DNA from: a virus
IMG/VR virus record: IMGVR_UViG_3300044633_001813
Span: 1-35,950 of that record
Reading direction: 5' to 3' (one strand)
DNA length: 35,950 nucleotides
The stretch's first letter is position 1, and each line of letters begins with the position of its first letter. The position numbers and the translations under genes are program-made. The notes under the pieces were generated by a model, which was not told where the DNA came from, made no database searches, and saw only the letters and a list, made by a program, of their open reading frames with translations. Below are positions 22,741-30,477 of this stretch, piece by piece.

Positions 22741-23046
22741 TTAGAGAGGGATGTCGTCAGTTTCTGCGGGCATCTCCGCCACACCGATGTGGCCGCCCTT
22801 CGTGTTCATCACCGTCATGAGCTTCAGCCAATACTCACGGATCGTGGCCTGGCCCTGCTGCTCACCGGCGGAGTGGATGCCACGCACCGCCCAGGAGCGC
22901 TCCGCGTGTTCATGATCCGGGATCGCCACCGCGATGTCTGCCGCGCCCGCCGTGCTCAGGTGCCAGACCTCAAAGCCACGCATCCCCTTCACCGGCCCGA
23001 CACGGGTAAAGCCTCCATCAGCGAGATATTGAGCGGCGGGTGACAT
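22741..23046 (-). CDS. Late protein, unknown
   Basis: 101 residues, starting MSPAAQYLADGGFTRVGPVK. It looks like a small alpha/beta domain (GFEVWHLSTAGAADIAVAIP, then a helix GQATIREYWLKLMTVMNT). No motif or family is recognised. It sits between the endolysin-like gene and the NHL-propeller protein, with only 2-4 base gaps. It could be a chaperone or partner for either neighbour; this is positional inference. Confidence 0.55.
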   Translation of the reverse strand: MSPAAQYLADGGFTRVGPVKGMRGFEVWHLSTAGAADIAVAIPDHEHAERSWAVRGIHSAGEQQGQATIREYWLKLMTVMNTKGGHIGVAEMPAETDDIPL

Positions 23047-23048
23047 GA

Positions 23049-23471
23049 TCAGCCGCGGCGGATGTGCGTCACGCGCTCACGCGGGAAGCGGGTGATGTTG
23101 CAGGAGTCGGCTTGATTGCCACCGAAGCACCACACATGCGTGTCATCGTGCTTCACATAAAGGCCCACATGATTGCCACCAGGGCGCGTCATCACCAGGG
23201 TGTCACCCTGCATGGCATCCACCCACTTGACTGGCTTGCCCCACTTTGCCCATGAGGCGGCGCGGAAGTGTTCAGGCGGCACACCTGTCCCCGTCTCGAT
23301 GCCCCACAGACCACGGATGCAGCCGCACCAGGCCGTCTTGCTGTCATCCTTTTCCAGCCACTTGGCGGCAGCGATGATGGCCGTTTGGATGCGCGGCGTG
23401 CTGGCCTTGCCCGGAGTTTCTTTCAGTCCCGCGTCTCGGCGGGCAAGGTCGTAAATGCGTTGGGAGTTCAT
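23049..23471 (-). CDS. Endolysin, NlpC/P60-like peptidoglycan hydrolase (TIGR02594 type)
   Basis: 140 residues. The pattern fits the TIGR02594 family of small phage and bacterial cysteine peptidases: TAWCG with nucleophile Cys49, AASWAKWGKP (71-80), QGDTLVMTRPGGNHVGLYV with catalytic His101, then FGGNQADSCNITRFPRERV (116-133). It should cleave peptide cross-links of the cell wall at the end of infection. It has no signal peptide, so it would depend on the holin-like protein encoded upstream. The start is ATG 23471; no Shine-Dalgarno is visible. Length agrees with the family. Confidence 0.85.
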   Translation of the reverse strand: MNSQRIYDLARRDAGLKETPGKASTPRIQTAIIAAAKWLEKDDSKTAWCGCIRGLWGIETGTGVPPEHFRAASWAKWGKPVKWVDAMQGDTLVMTRPGGNHVGLYVKHDDTHVWCFGGNQADSCNITRFPRERVTHIRRG

Positions 23472-23582
23472 CGTTTAAAGCGGGTGTTTAGAAATCGGTG
23501 CCGTCTCTCCGGCTGTCACGTTTTCAGGGCAAGCTCACGTTCAGCTCATGTCGAAGAGGAAACACATAACCCCAGCCCAAAG

Positions 23583-24158
23583 TCACTTCCCGCTCGTCAC
23601 AGCAGGCAGTAAAAGAGTCGCGGGCGGCCCGACTTCCCCCGAGGTCGAGGCCGCCACGGCGGCAGCAGCCCGGCGCGTCTGGATGTCCTCCAGCCGCCAC
23701 CTTTCCGCTGTCAGTCGTTGGCGAGATTTCGTGATGGCCAGGGCGGCAGCAGCGCGCTCCTCCGGCGTCCACTTGGGATTGGCGATGCGCGGACCATAGA
23801 CGATCAGCGCCGTTTCATAAATGAGCTCCTGATTGTTCAGCGAGCGCTGAGCCGCCGCCAGCTCCGCATCGGTGCTGTGCTCTCCGGCGGAGGTGCAGCT
23901 CATGAGCAGCATGGCAGGCAGCAGCACCTTCAGCAAAGTGGTCGGCTGCTTGTAGCTCTTGTTCATCAAGCCATCGTCCAGGTAGTCCAGCACGCCATAA
24001 GCGAGCTGCTTCAGCAGGATAATGCCCCCGATGACCAGAGGCAGGTAGGGCCGCCACTCCGCCGGGAAAAGCGAGACATCCGTGGTGGTGAGGAATCCCG
24101 CCGTGACCGTGGCGGCCATGAGCAGGAAGGTGGCGATCTCAATGTATTTGTTCTTCAT
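23583..24158 (-). CDS. Holin-like membrane protein with lipobox and spanin-like tail
   Basis: 191 residues from ATG 24158, which overlaps the upstream stop (ATGA). Residues 5-24 and 39-58 are two membrane segments, followed by YLDDGLMNKSYK, which is how many short phage holins end. The frame continues: from Met65, NKSYKQ plus a hydrophobic stretch ends in LLMSC (Cys88), a good lipobox. A helical, basic and Ala-rich tail follows (about 89-191). So one frame joins a holin-like domain to what looks like a lipoprotein of outer-membrane spanin type. Either it is a three-segment fusion, or the internal ATG at 23964-23966 gives a separate lipoprotein. The lysis role follows from position next to the endolysin. 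Confidence 0.65.
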   Translation of the reverse strand: MKNKYIEIATFLLMAATVTAGFLTTTDVSLFPAEWRPYLPLVIGGIILLKQLAYGVLDYLDDGLMNKSYKQPTTLLKVLLPAMLLMSCTSAGEHSTDAELAAAQRSLNNQELIYETALIVYGPRIANPKWTPEERAAAALAITKSRQRLTAERWRLEDIQTRRAAAAVAASTSGEVGPPATLLLPAVTSGK

Positions 24159-24622
24159 GGTCGGTTCTCTGGTTCGTTGTTCGGCGTTTCTCCGCAGCAT
24201 TCGGTATCATTCGGCAAGATGCGGAAGTTGCGGGCGATGGCCCAGCTCTTGCCGGACTTCACCGGCATGGGCTCAATGCGGCCAGCGGCGATCCAGTCGA
24301 TCACCGCGCGCTCCGACACCTTCTCCTGCTTGGCGATGTCTGCCGTGGTCACATAATCGCGCGCGCTCGCGGCCAGTTCGGCTTCCGTCTCCGCCTTCCC
24401 GACGTTCACGTTTTGTGACACACTGCCCTTGCCGCCGCCGTTGCTGGACTGCATCCAGGCGATCTGCATCTTCATCACCGCAATCTCCGTGTCATGGCGC
24501 ATGATGGCCGTCACCGCCCAGATAAAGAAGATCGGCGCTGCCCACATGCTGATCTTGAAAAGCCACGAATGCACCGTGCCCAGCCGGATCACACTGTCAG
24601 AGTCTTCTTCGATGATGCTCAT
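24155..24622 (-). CDS. Membrane-anchored protein with excisionase-like HTH domain
   Basis: 155 residues. Residues 20-41 (WLFKISMWAAPIFFIWAVTA) form one membrane segment. A short linker helix (42-58) and a Gly/Ser linker follow. Residues 89-125 (DYVTTADIAKQEKVSERAVI, then DWIAAGRIEPMPVKSGKSW) match the HTH_17/MerR-like excisionase pattern. The tail is polar with a CC pair. It lies first in the lysis cluster with a 4-base overlap to the holin-like gene. A DNA-binding domain on a membrane protein is odd; it may tether DNA, sense lysis state, or be a holin regulator. The domains are seen; the role is not known. Confidence 0.65.
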   Translation of the reverse strand: MSIIEEDSDSVIRLGTVHSWLFKISMWAAPIFFIWAVTAIMRHDTEIAVMKMQIAWMQSSNGGGKGSVSQNVNVGKAETEAELAASARDYVTTADIAKQEKVSERAVIDWIAAGRIEPMPVKSGKSWAIARNFRILPNDTECCGETPNNEPENRP

Positions 24623-24625
24623 GGG

Positions 24626-25048
24626 TTAGCCAAGGTCGAGTTGTTGAGCAGCGGCAAAGATGGAGTCCACTTCGGCGGCCGTTTTGCCAAGAGCAGCGGA
24701 GAGCGAGAGCACCAAAGGATGACTGCGCGAAACGGTCGGCGAGGTGGCAAGGAACTGCTGGACCTGCCAGCGTTGATCAATGTCCTCGATGTCGGCAATG
24801 GCGGCGTTGATTTGAATCATCATCGAGCGCCCCGCTGCGAGGCGGAAGCTGCGCATGGTGACGATGACGGGGGGCTCAGGCGGTAACGGCACGGGCGCGG
24901 ACCACTGTCCGGCGACCCACTGAGGAGGGTAGTGTGTGGCGGAGTCGTATGCTGGCGGAGTCGTTTCGATCCAGCCTTTGCGCTTCAGGTTGGCGATTTC
25001 GGCGAGGTCGATGGTGGTTCTAAGTTGTGATTGATATGTAAGATGCAT
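24626..25048 (-). CDS. Tail-fibre-linked small protein, unknown
   Basis: 140 residues. The N-terminus has a helix LAEIANLKRKGWIETTPPAY followed by YPPQWVAGQWSAPVPLPPEP, a Trp/Pro pattern seen in some small proteins encoded behind tail fibres. The C-terminal half is helical (FRLAAGRSMMIQINAAIADI, then WQVQQFLATS and a last helix AAEVDSIFAAAQQ). A fibre-assembly or cap role is plausible because it directly follows the LamG-type gene, but no family is recognised with confidence. Confidence 0.5.
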   Translation of the reverse strand: MHLTYQSQLRTTIDLAEIANLKRKGWIETTPPAYDSATHYPPQWVAGQWSAPVPLPPEPPVIVTMRSFRLAAGRSMMIQINAAIADIEDIDQRWQVQQFLATSPTVSRSHPLVLSLSAALGKTAAEVDSIFAAAQQLDLG

Positions 25049-25050
25049 GA

Positions 25051-25776
25051 TCAGGAATCTGGGAAAGCAGCCGTTGGGACTTCGGAACCGTCACGCGCAA
25101 CGCCGATAGTAACTCTGAAGTCGTCGAGATAGTCGGGGTAGTAAGCGGCATTGTTTTTACCCAACCAACAGTCACGCGAGACATTTGTGAAAGATGTGGC
25201 GTTACTGTAGGTTGAGCCACGTTGAGTGCCGTCAATGAATAGTTTAAAATCACTGCCACTGCGTGTCAGTCGGCAAAAATGCCAAGTATCATTGGAAATG
25301 GACATCGAAGCCGCCCCAAAGGCGGCGGTGGTGGCATCGGTAGAGTTGTCGAAGGAGATGGCTACGCGCAGGGCATTGGATCGCAGATTGCACGCGATGT
25401 GAGAGTTGTTTGCAGCACCCGTGTTTCGCCACGCCCACATCGGTTTGCTGGAAGTGATCGCCACGTTGGCGCTCCTAAACCACCAGTCGATGGTAAAATT
25501 ACTAGAGCCAAGATCGAAGGCGCTGCCTGGATTGGTGATCTGGACGTGATCGTTTGTGCCATCAAGGAGTAGGGATGACCCACCGAACTTAGATTGCGCG
25601 GTCGAGATGGCAGCACCATTGACAGCGGTGCAGGCGTTCCCCTTTACATCCGTGATGGTTGTGGACCCATTGGTGCCATCTAGATGTAACAAAGCTACAA
25701 CATTAGCAAAGTATGGATCAGTGGGACCACTGGACCGAAACGCCTTTCGGCGATGCTGGAGAGTGGAGCTTACCAT
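25051..25776 (-). CDS. LamG/concanavalin-like lectin tail protein
   Basis: 241 residues. The sequence matches the LamG-like jelly-roll pattern: VVALLHLDGTNGSTTITDVK, SKFGGSSLLLDGTNDHVQIT, DLGSSNFTIDWWFRS, WHFCRLTRSGSDFKLFIDGT, and an end with YLDDFRVTIGVARDGSEVPT. In phages this domain is usually the sugar-binding tip of a tail fibre or a fibre accessory. It overlaps the repeat-rich tail fibre gene by 7 bases, which suggests that the two products assemble together on the tail. Confidence 0.8.
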   Translation of the reverse strand: MVSSTLQHRRKAFRSSGPTDPYFANVVALLHLDGTNGSTTITDVKGNACTAVNGAAISTAQSKFGGSSLLLDGTNDHVQITNPGSAFDLGSSNFTIDWWFRSANVAITSSKPMWAWRNTGAANNSHIACNLRSNALRVAISFDNSTDATTAAFGAASMSISNDTWHFCRLTRSGSDFKLFIDGTQRGSTYSNATSFTNVSRDCWLGKNNAAYYPDYLDDFRVTIGVARDGSEVPTAAFPDS

Positions 25777-26774
25777 GCAGTTGGCTCCGTTGAGGTTTCT
25801 GTGTATTGTAGTTTGATGCCGATGAGTCGCGCATCGACTCCAAGCGTGTCGGAGCCATTGGCCACTTCGCGAGTGATCTCGAAAAGAAGTAGATCATCAA
25901 CGGAGGGCGTGTTGCCAATCGTGATGGCAGCGGTGGCGGAGGTGATGTGGTTGTCGTTGGCGGTGATGAGGGTGTCGGTGACGACTTGCTCGGTGCCGTA
26001 GGCCGCATCAAGGGCGTCATCGTCGGCGTAGCTGGTGGCGCGGAGGCCCCAGGCGACTCCTCCCGAGCCGCTGGCGGCAGTCCAATAGACCTTGGCCTTC
26101 ACGGTGCCTGCATTCCATGCTTGAGGCAGGGAGATGGCAAAGCACGCGCCCTCTTCCGTGGCGGTGTCGAAGTCGAGGAGGTCGAAGGTGTTATCATTCG
26201 TCGCCATCTCAACGGTAGCGGCTGCGGCTCCGTTCGTGGTGCGTGGCGTCATCGCGCCTGCGCCGATCCACACCTCACGCACCACGCCCGTGCGTGGCAC
26301 AGTGATGTTTGCCGTGCCATCGAAGCTGGTGCCGTTGAGTGTGCGAGCGGTCTGGAGTGCCGTGGCTGTGGCGGCATTATTAGAACCTGTCACATCAGCG
26401 CCGGCTGCGATGCCATCAAGTTTGGTGATCTGCGCTGCGGTAGCAAGCCCCTTCTGGGAAGCGGTGGCGCTCTGAATGTCATCGGTGCCGTTGACGTGGG
26501 TGGATGCGTGCGCAGTCGGTGTTCGGGAATTCGTCATCCGCGAATCATCACCAGCAGCAACGGTGCCTGCCGTGGTGCCGACATTGAGGACAGCGGCTCC
26601 GCCAAGGTCGCCTGGTTGTGTGGCAGAATCAGCTAACGCTCCTTGTGCAGCGGTGGCATAGGCCGTGGCATCGGTTGTGGCAGCGGTGCCAAGTCCGAGA
26701 TTGGTGCGCAGAGCGGCCTGATTGGCAGAGCCCATCAAGGTATCAACGGCGGAAGATGTGGTGAGGTCAGCCAT
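25770..26774 (-). CDS. Tail fibre protein
   Basis: 334 residues. The N-terminal half has the short repeats of fibre shafts: QAALRTNLGLGTAATTDATA, HASTHVNGTDDIQSATASQK and GLATAAQITKLDGIAAGADV. They form trimeric beta or coiled shafts in many phages. The C-terminal half (about 165-334) is a beta-rich domain (VVREVWIGAGAMTPRTTNGA, EGACFAISLPQAWNAGTVKA) ending in VDARLIGIKLQYTE; it may be the head or attachment domain. Its start shares one base with the upstream stop (TAATG). Receptor binding is inferred. Confidence 0.78.
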   Translation of the reverse strand: MADLTTSSAVDTLMGSANQAALRTNLGLGTAATTDATAYATAAQGALADSATQPGDLGGAAVLNVGTTAGTVAAGDDSRMTNSRTPTAHASTHVNGTDDIQSATASQKGLATAAQITKLDGIAAGADVTGSNNAATATALQTARTLNGTSFDGTANITVPRTGVVREVWIGAGAMTPRTTNGAAAATVEMATNDNTFDLLDFDTATEEGACFAISLPQAWNAGTVKAKVYWTAASGSGGVAWGLRATSYADDDALDAAYGTEQVVTDTLITANDNHITSATAAITIGNTPSVDDLLLFEITREVANGSDTLGVDARLIGIKLQYTETSTEPTAW

Positions 26775-27538
26775 TAGGGTCGAAGGTAAGTGTCTGTTCC
26801 ACCTGGGCGGCGATAAGTGTCAACACCGCCAGGGCGGCGGTAAGTATAAGTCGGAGTCTCCATGATGGGAGTGCATTCCAAGTGGTTGCTTTGTGCGGAG
26901 AAATTCCCGCCGCCGTCGTGAGCCACGACATACCACCAGTTCGTTCCAAAGGCCGTGGCGAAGTCGATGGCCAGCGAAGTCGCCGCCACATCACCATCCC
27001 AAAGCGTGTAACCCGAGTCAACAGCGGAGCCATACACGTCATAAAGCGTGGCTCCTGGAACTGCTGACCAAGTGAGGGTGAAGTCGTCATAAACATATTG
27101 TGAGTTTGAGGTGCTGTTTGGCCCGAGAAGTATCGGGCCTTCAGCCTCCCCCGGCAGGACAATGTTAGCTGTATTGCTACTCGGCCCCTCCCCTTCATCA
27201 TTGAAGGCCCGGACGATGTAATGATAATCACCAGGGCTGCCCGTGTTGTCGTCGTCATAAGACAACACATTGCCAACGGTCGCGAAAGGCGGATCGTTCA
27301 CATCAGGAGCTGCCGGTTCTCCGCGCCAAATGCGGTAACCAAACCCCGTGGCACCTCCAGGGTTGTTACTTGCTGTCCACTCCAGCCTGGCAATGCTCTC
27401 CGTGCCGACTTCAACGTGTAGTGATAACGTCGGGGCCACAGTCGGGGCCGCAGGCACGCCATCTCCAGACGCCCCGGTGCCGTAGCCAATGGCACGGCGG
27501 GCAAAGGGATTGACGATCTGGGACGGGCTGTGAAGCAT
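26774..27538 (-). CDS. Tail protein with fibronectin-III-like domains
   Basis: 254 residues from ATG 27538 (MLHSPSQIVNPFARRAIGYG). Two FN3-like domains are visible: about 30-130 (ESIARLEWTASNNPGGATGF, HYIVRAFNDEGEGPSS) and about 140-220 (DDFTLTWSAVPGATLYDVYG, WWYVVAHDGGGNFSAQSN). The C-terminus is a tandem repeat, TYRRPGGVD, TYRRPGGTD, TYLRP, a motif found in phage tail proteins. It could be the adaptor that carries the fibre encoded next. An in-frame Met 18 codons earlier was not chosen because it would overlap the upstream gene. Confidence 0.7.
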   Translation of the reverse strand: MLHSPSQIVNPFARRAIGYGTGASGDGVPAAPTVAPTLSLHVEVGTESIARLEWTASNNPGGATGFGYRIWRGEPAAPDVNDPPFATVGNVLSYDDDNTGSPGDYHYIVRAFNDEGEGPSSNTANIVLPGEAEGPILLGPNSTSNSQYVYDDFTLTWSAVPGATLYDVYGSAVDSGYTLWDGDVAATSLAIDFATAFGTNWWYVVAHDGGGNFSAQSNHLECTPIMETPTYTYRRPGGVDTYRRPGGTDTYLRP

Positions 27539-27548
27539 GAGCGTGAGT

Positions 27549-27866
27549 TTAGCCGAGGGCGCGTTTCCAGGCGATGTAGCGGGCCGTGCCACTCATGGCG
27601 ATCACGCTCACGGGCCCGGTGTAATCGGTGATGTAGGTGAAGCCACCTTTACCATCATCCGCAGCGGTGCCCGCTTGCAGGATCATGCTCAGGCTCGTGG
27701 TGCTGGCGGAGGCTCCGAGCTTCACGGCCAGCGCGGCATCATCCAGATTCTGAATGAAGCCCACGTCACCCGGCTCAAGCGTGAAGACGGTGGCATTGCT
27801 GGTGGCAATGGTGTAGGTGCTGGGTGTAGTCCCAGATTGAAGGTCAACGGATCGGACGGCTTCCAT
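27549..27866 (-). CDS. Small beta-rich virion protein, unknown
   Basis: 105 residues, starting MEAVRSVDLQSGTTPSTYTI. The sequence alternates strand and turn (ATVFTLEPGDVGFIQNLDDA, ALAVKLGASASTTSLSMILQ, GPVSVIAMSGTARYIAW), fitting a small beta barrel such as a head-decoration or tail-hub accessory. It contains the loop pattern FIQNL-D-AALAVKLG, common in phage proteins that handle a value-like beta domain. No family is named. It lies between a head-tail candidate and the FN3 tail protein. Confidence 0.6.
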   Translation of the reverse strand: MEAVRSVDLQSGTTPSTYTIATSNATVFTLEPGDVGFIQNLDDAALAVKLGASASTTSLSMILQAGTAADDGKGGFTYITDYTGPVSVIAMSGTARYIAWKRALG

Positions 27867-27874
27867 AAAGGTGA

Positions 27875-28579
27875 TTAGGGTTTGGGGGATTCGCGATTGC
27901 GGCGCAGTTCGGCGCGGTGGATTTCAAGCAGTTCAGCCAAGGCGGCGTTTTGCAGCGTCATGCCTGTTTGCACTTGGCCCTGCTCCAGCAGCCAAGTGCC
28001 GTGCATGTGGCGGATGACAAACTCGTGCAGGACTTCCAGCACGGGCATGAGCACCCACTTGCTGGCGGCGAGGTCGGTGGCAAAGGTGCCGCTGGTATGG
28101 GCAACGATGCAGCGGTAACACTCCAGGCTGCTCACCGTGCGGACATCACCGACGAGATAGGCCGTGGCGGTAAGCCAGGCGGTGGTGTTGAACTTGTAGA
28201 TGCGTGGCGTCCAGCTCACCCAGACGGTTTCCAGATCCGTGCTCACCGCGATGCCGGTCTTGTCGGTGAAGAACTGCACACTGGCAGCCAGTCGTGTTTC
28301 ACGCGGGTCGAGCGTGTAGATCTCGATGTTGCGGGCATCGCCCAGCACATCCCATGAAATGAGGCCACTGCTTGGGGTGATCTGCGCCCAGGTGCGGGCA
28401 TCTTCCCAAAAGACATTGGCTTGAAAAGGGAGTTCGTAACCGATCTTGTAGCTGCGGTTGAACTTGAGGAGGTAGTCGCCCTTGAGCGTGGCATTGCTGC
28501 CGATCTCTGTGAGGAAACCTGTCGCGCGCACGGCATCCTCAAAGGCCGTGGTGAAAGGGACATGTTCGCGGATGGCCAT
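27875..28579 (-). CDS. Virion protein, candidate tail tube / head-tail component
   Basis: 234 residues from ATG 28579 (MAIREHVPFTTAFEDAVRAT). A mixed alpha/beta sequence (YLLKFNRSYKIGYELPFQAN, TLDPRETRLAASVQFFTDKT) and a C-terminal helical segment with IHRAELRRNRESPK. WLTATAYLVGDVRTV resembles short carbohydrate-type or adaptor beta domains found in tail proteins. No family is recognised. Its place after the capsid and before the fibre genes suits a tail tube, adaptor or stopper. The longer reading from 28708 overlaps the upstream gene and was not used. Confidence 0.55.
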   Translation of the reverse strand: MAIREHVPFTTAFEDAVRATGFLTEIGSNATLKGDYLLKFNRSYKIGYELPFQANVFWEDARTWAQITPSSGLISWDVLGDARNIEIYTLDPRETRLAASVQFFTDKTGIAVSTDLETVWVSWTPRIYKFNTTAWLTATAYLVGDVRTVSSLECYRCIVAHTSGTFATDLAASKWVLMPVLEVLHEFVIRHMHGTWLLEQGQVQTGMTLQNAALAELLEIHRAELRRNRESPKP

Positions 28580-28584
28580 GAGCG

Positions 28585-29085
28585 TCAGGCCACGAGGGCA
28601 GTCCGGCCCTCCTGTGCCGCTTGCTGAAGTCTGAGACTCGTTTGTGCCATCTGCATGGCGCGGTGCATCCGGCCTTCCTTGGCCGCTTGCTCCAGGGAGG
28701 ATGTCCATCCGCCTTGGATCTTGCCGGTCACGATCTTCTCCGGCGCACAGTCAGGATTGCGCTTCAAGAAGTCGCGCATCATTTCGGGGTCATCAAAGAC
28801 TTCACCCCCTCGGCATCCACGCTCACCCAAAGTGCTGCGATGGAGTTGCTTGTAGGTCAGCGGGGCCATGTGGTAGGCCGGCATGAAGTCGAAATCATTG
28901 CGCACTACCAACGGGCCGCGAGCGCGGCGGAGTTCGGCAGCACGCTTTTCCTGCATCGCGGCGCGGCGATTGTCCGCCTCCAGCTTGGCCTTGTAGGCGG
29001 CAAAGATGGCGCGCGCTTTGACCAGTCCCACCTTGCGGGCGAGCTGTTCAAATCCAAGCACGGGCGCTTTATCAGGATTCCACAT
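28585..29085 (-). CDS. Late protein after the major capsid gene, unknown
   Basis: 166 residues from ATG 29085 (MWNPDKAPVLGFEQLARKVG). It is basic and helical: KARAIFAAYKAKLEADNRRA, then RAAELRRARGPLVVRNDFDF, and a C-terminal helix MHRAMQMAQTSLRLQQAAQE. No family is recognised. Its position between major capsid protein and head-tail genes fits a head-completion or DNA-binding adaptor. The region upstream (29086-29199) has no gene; on the minus strand it holds a weak GC-rich stretch before a T5 run. Confidence 0.5.
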   Translation of the reverse strand: MWNPDKAPVLGFEQLARKVGLVKARAIFAAYKAKLEADNRRAAMQEKRAAELRRARGPLVVRNDFDFMPAYHMAPLTYKQLHRSTLGERGCRGGEVFDDPEMMRDFLKRNPDCAPEKIVTGKIQGGWTSSLEQAAKEGRMHRAMQMAQTSLRLQQAAQEGRTALVA

Positions 29086-29199
29086 AACGAAAGGTAGAAA
29101 AAGGCCGCCAAGGCAGGCAGGAGATCCGGGGAAGGATGCACCGATGCGGTCACAACAACACAACAAAGGCTTTTCCTCCCACCTGCCCGGCGGTGATGT

Positions 29200-30429
29200 T
29201 TAGGCGACGGCGGTATAGACCTTGCCGTGAACGGCGGGCATGGCGCAGAAGAGGCTGGAAAAGCCTTCGACGTAACCCTGCGTGCCGCTGCCATCCAGGG
29301 AGAGGTCCACTTCTTCGAGGCCGTTCAGCAGCTCGTAGAAGTATTCCATTTCCAGGGCCAGCATGTGGTCGAAGTCACCCAGCGTAAGCGTGGGCGTGCC
29401 GGTGGCGGTGGCGGCAGCACTTAGCACGATGCGCGTGCTGTTGGTGATGCTGGCGATGTAGGCACCCGCAGGGATGCCCGTGCCGCCCAGCTTCATGCCG
29501 GACTGAAGGCCAGCAGTGCTGGTCACGTCCAGCGCGGTGCTGGTGTTCGTGGTGGAAGCACCCGCGAGACTGCCCGCGTTGCGCACGCCGTTGAGGTGCT
29601 CGGTCGGCACCACCATGAGGCTGCCCATCGCGGTCTTGTAGCCGGTGAGCATGGAGCTGATCTCGTGATCAGTGCTGTCCTGGTTGAAGCGGCGGATCGG
29701 CGTGCTGGTGTTGCTCAGCGTGCCGGCATCAAAGAACGTCGCGAGGTGGTTCGCGAAGTCGGTGGTGCAGAAGGCAGTGAGCTTGACGTTCTTGCGCTTG
29801 GCCTGGCGGCACTCAAGCAGGAGCGTGCGCATCTGCGTCTCAGTGAAGGCCGAGGCACTTGCCACGTTGATGAGCTGCGAGGCTCCGGGGCGATAGTTGC
29901 TATCGACTTGGAAGGTGGAGCTGGTGCCCTGCGCGGAGCTTTCGACATAGGCGGAGGCGCCCATGGTCAGGTGCATGGAACCCAGCGTGCCCTCGTCATT
30001 GTGGGCGGAGGCGGTATCCTTCGCCACCTGGGCGGAGAGATAGGTGAGTTCGAGACCCTGCTTGTAGCGCTCAAGAGCGCGGAAGCGGGATTCACCGACT
30101 TCATTGGCGACGCCAGCGGTGTTCTCCACCTTTTCGACGCGCTTGGACACGCCGTAGGTTTCGCGCTTTTGCTGCACGCAGCCGTAGATTTTAGCGCGAT
30201 TGGTGAAGTGATTGCTCACGCTGGCGCGGGTGACGGCGGTGCCTTCGGCCACGCCTGCAAGGCGGCCGGTCAGGTGTTTGTCCGCCACTTTGGAATAGAC
30301 GGAGTTTTCAGCCGCGCCACCGCTTTGGACGGTGGAGCTGAACAGAGTGTTCTCGTTGTCGAGAAGGGCGATTTCGTCGGCCAGATCCTCGTGGATGCCT
30401 GGGACGGTGGATGAAAGGGCTTGGGCCAT
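29200..30429 (-). CDS. Major capsid protein, DUF5309/SU10-like
   Basis: 409 residues. The start (MAQALSSTVPGIHEDLADEI) and the block VTRASVSNHFTNRAKIYGCV with KRVEKVENTAGVANEVGESR and ERYKQGLELTYL match the DUF5309 family of HK97-fold capsid proteins known from SU10-like podoviruses. Residues about 190-285 carry an alpha/beta core (MRTLLLECRQAKRKNVKLTA, DHEISSMLTGYKTAMGSLMV). Residues about 290-345 look like an inserted beta-rich Ig-like domain (TSTALDVTSTAGLQSGMKLG), possibly a surface decoration. The C-terminus FDHMLALEMEYFYELLNGLE returns to the core. The upstream scaffold-like and portal genes support the call. Confidence 0.85.
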   Translation of the reverse strand: MAQALSSTVPGIHEDLADEIALLDNENTLFSSTVQSGGAAENSVYSKVADKHLTGRLAGVAEGTAVTRASVSNHFTNRAKIYGCVQQKRETYGVSKRVEKVENTAGVANEVGESRFRALERYKQGLELTYLSAQVAKDTASAHNDEGTLGSMHLTMGASAYVESSAQGTSSTFQVDSNYRPGASQLINVASASAFTETQMRTLLLECRQAKRKNVKLTAFCTTDFANHLATFFDAGTLSNTSTPIRRFNQDSTDHEISSMLTGYKTAMGSLMVVPTEHLNGVRNAGSLAGASTTNTSTALDVTSTAGLQSGMKLGGTGIPAGAYIASITNSTRIVLSAAATATGTPTLTLGDFDHMLALEMEYFYELLNGLEEVDLSLDGSGTQGYVEGFSSLFCAMPAVHGKVYTAVA

Positions 30430-30477
30430 GGTAGTTAGAAAATGAGGTGTTGGAGTTCCACGCTGGCGCGGAGGTCA

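Noticed and set aside
29086-29199. Terminator behind the major capsid gene
   Set aside because: A T5 run exists on the minus strand, but no stable stem directly precedes it; left as unassigned gap.
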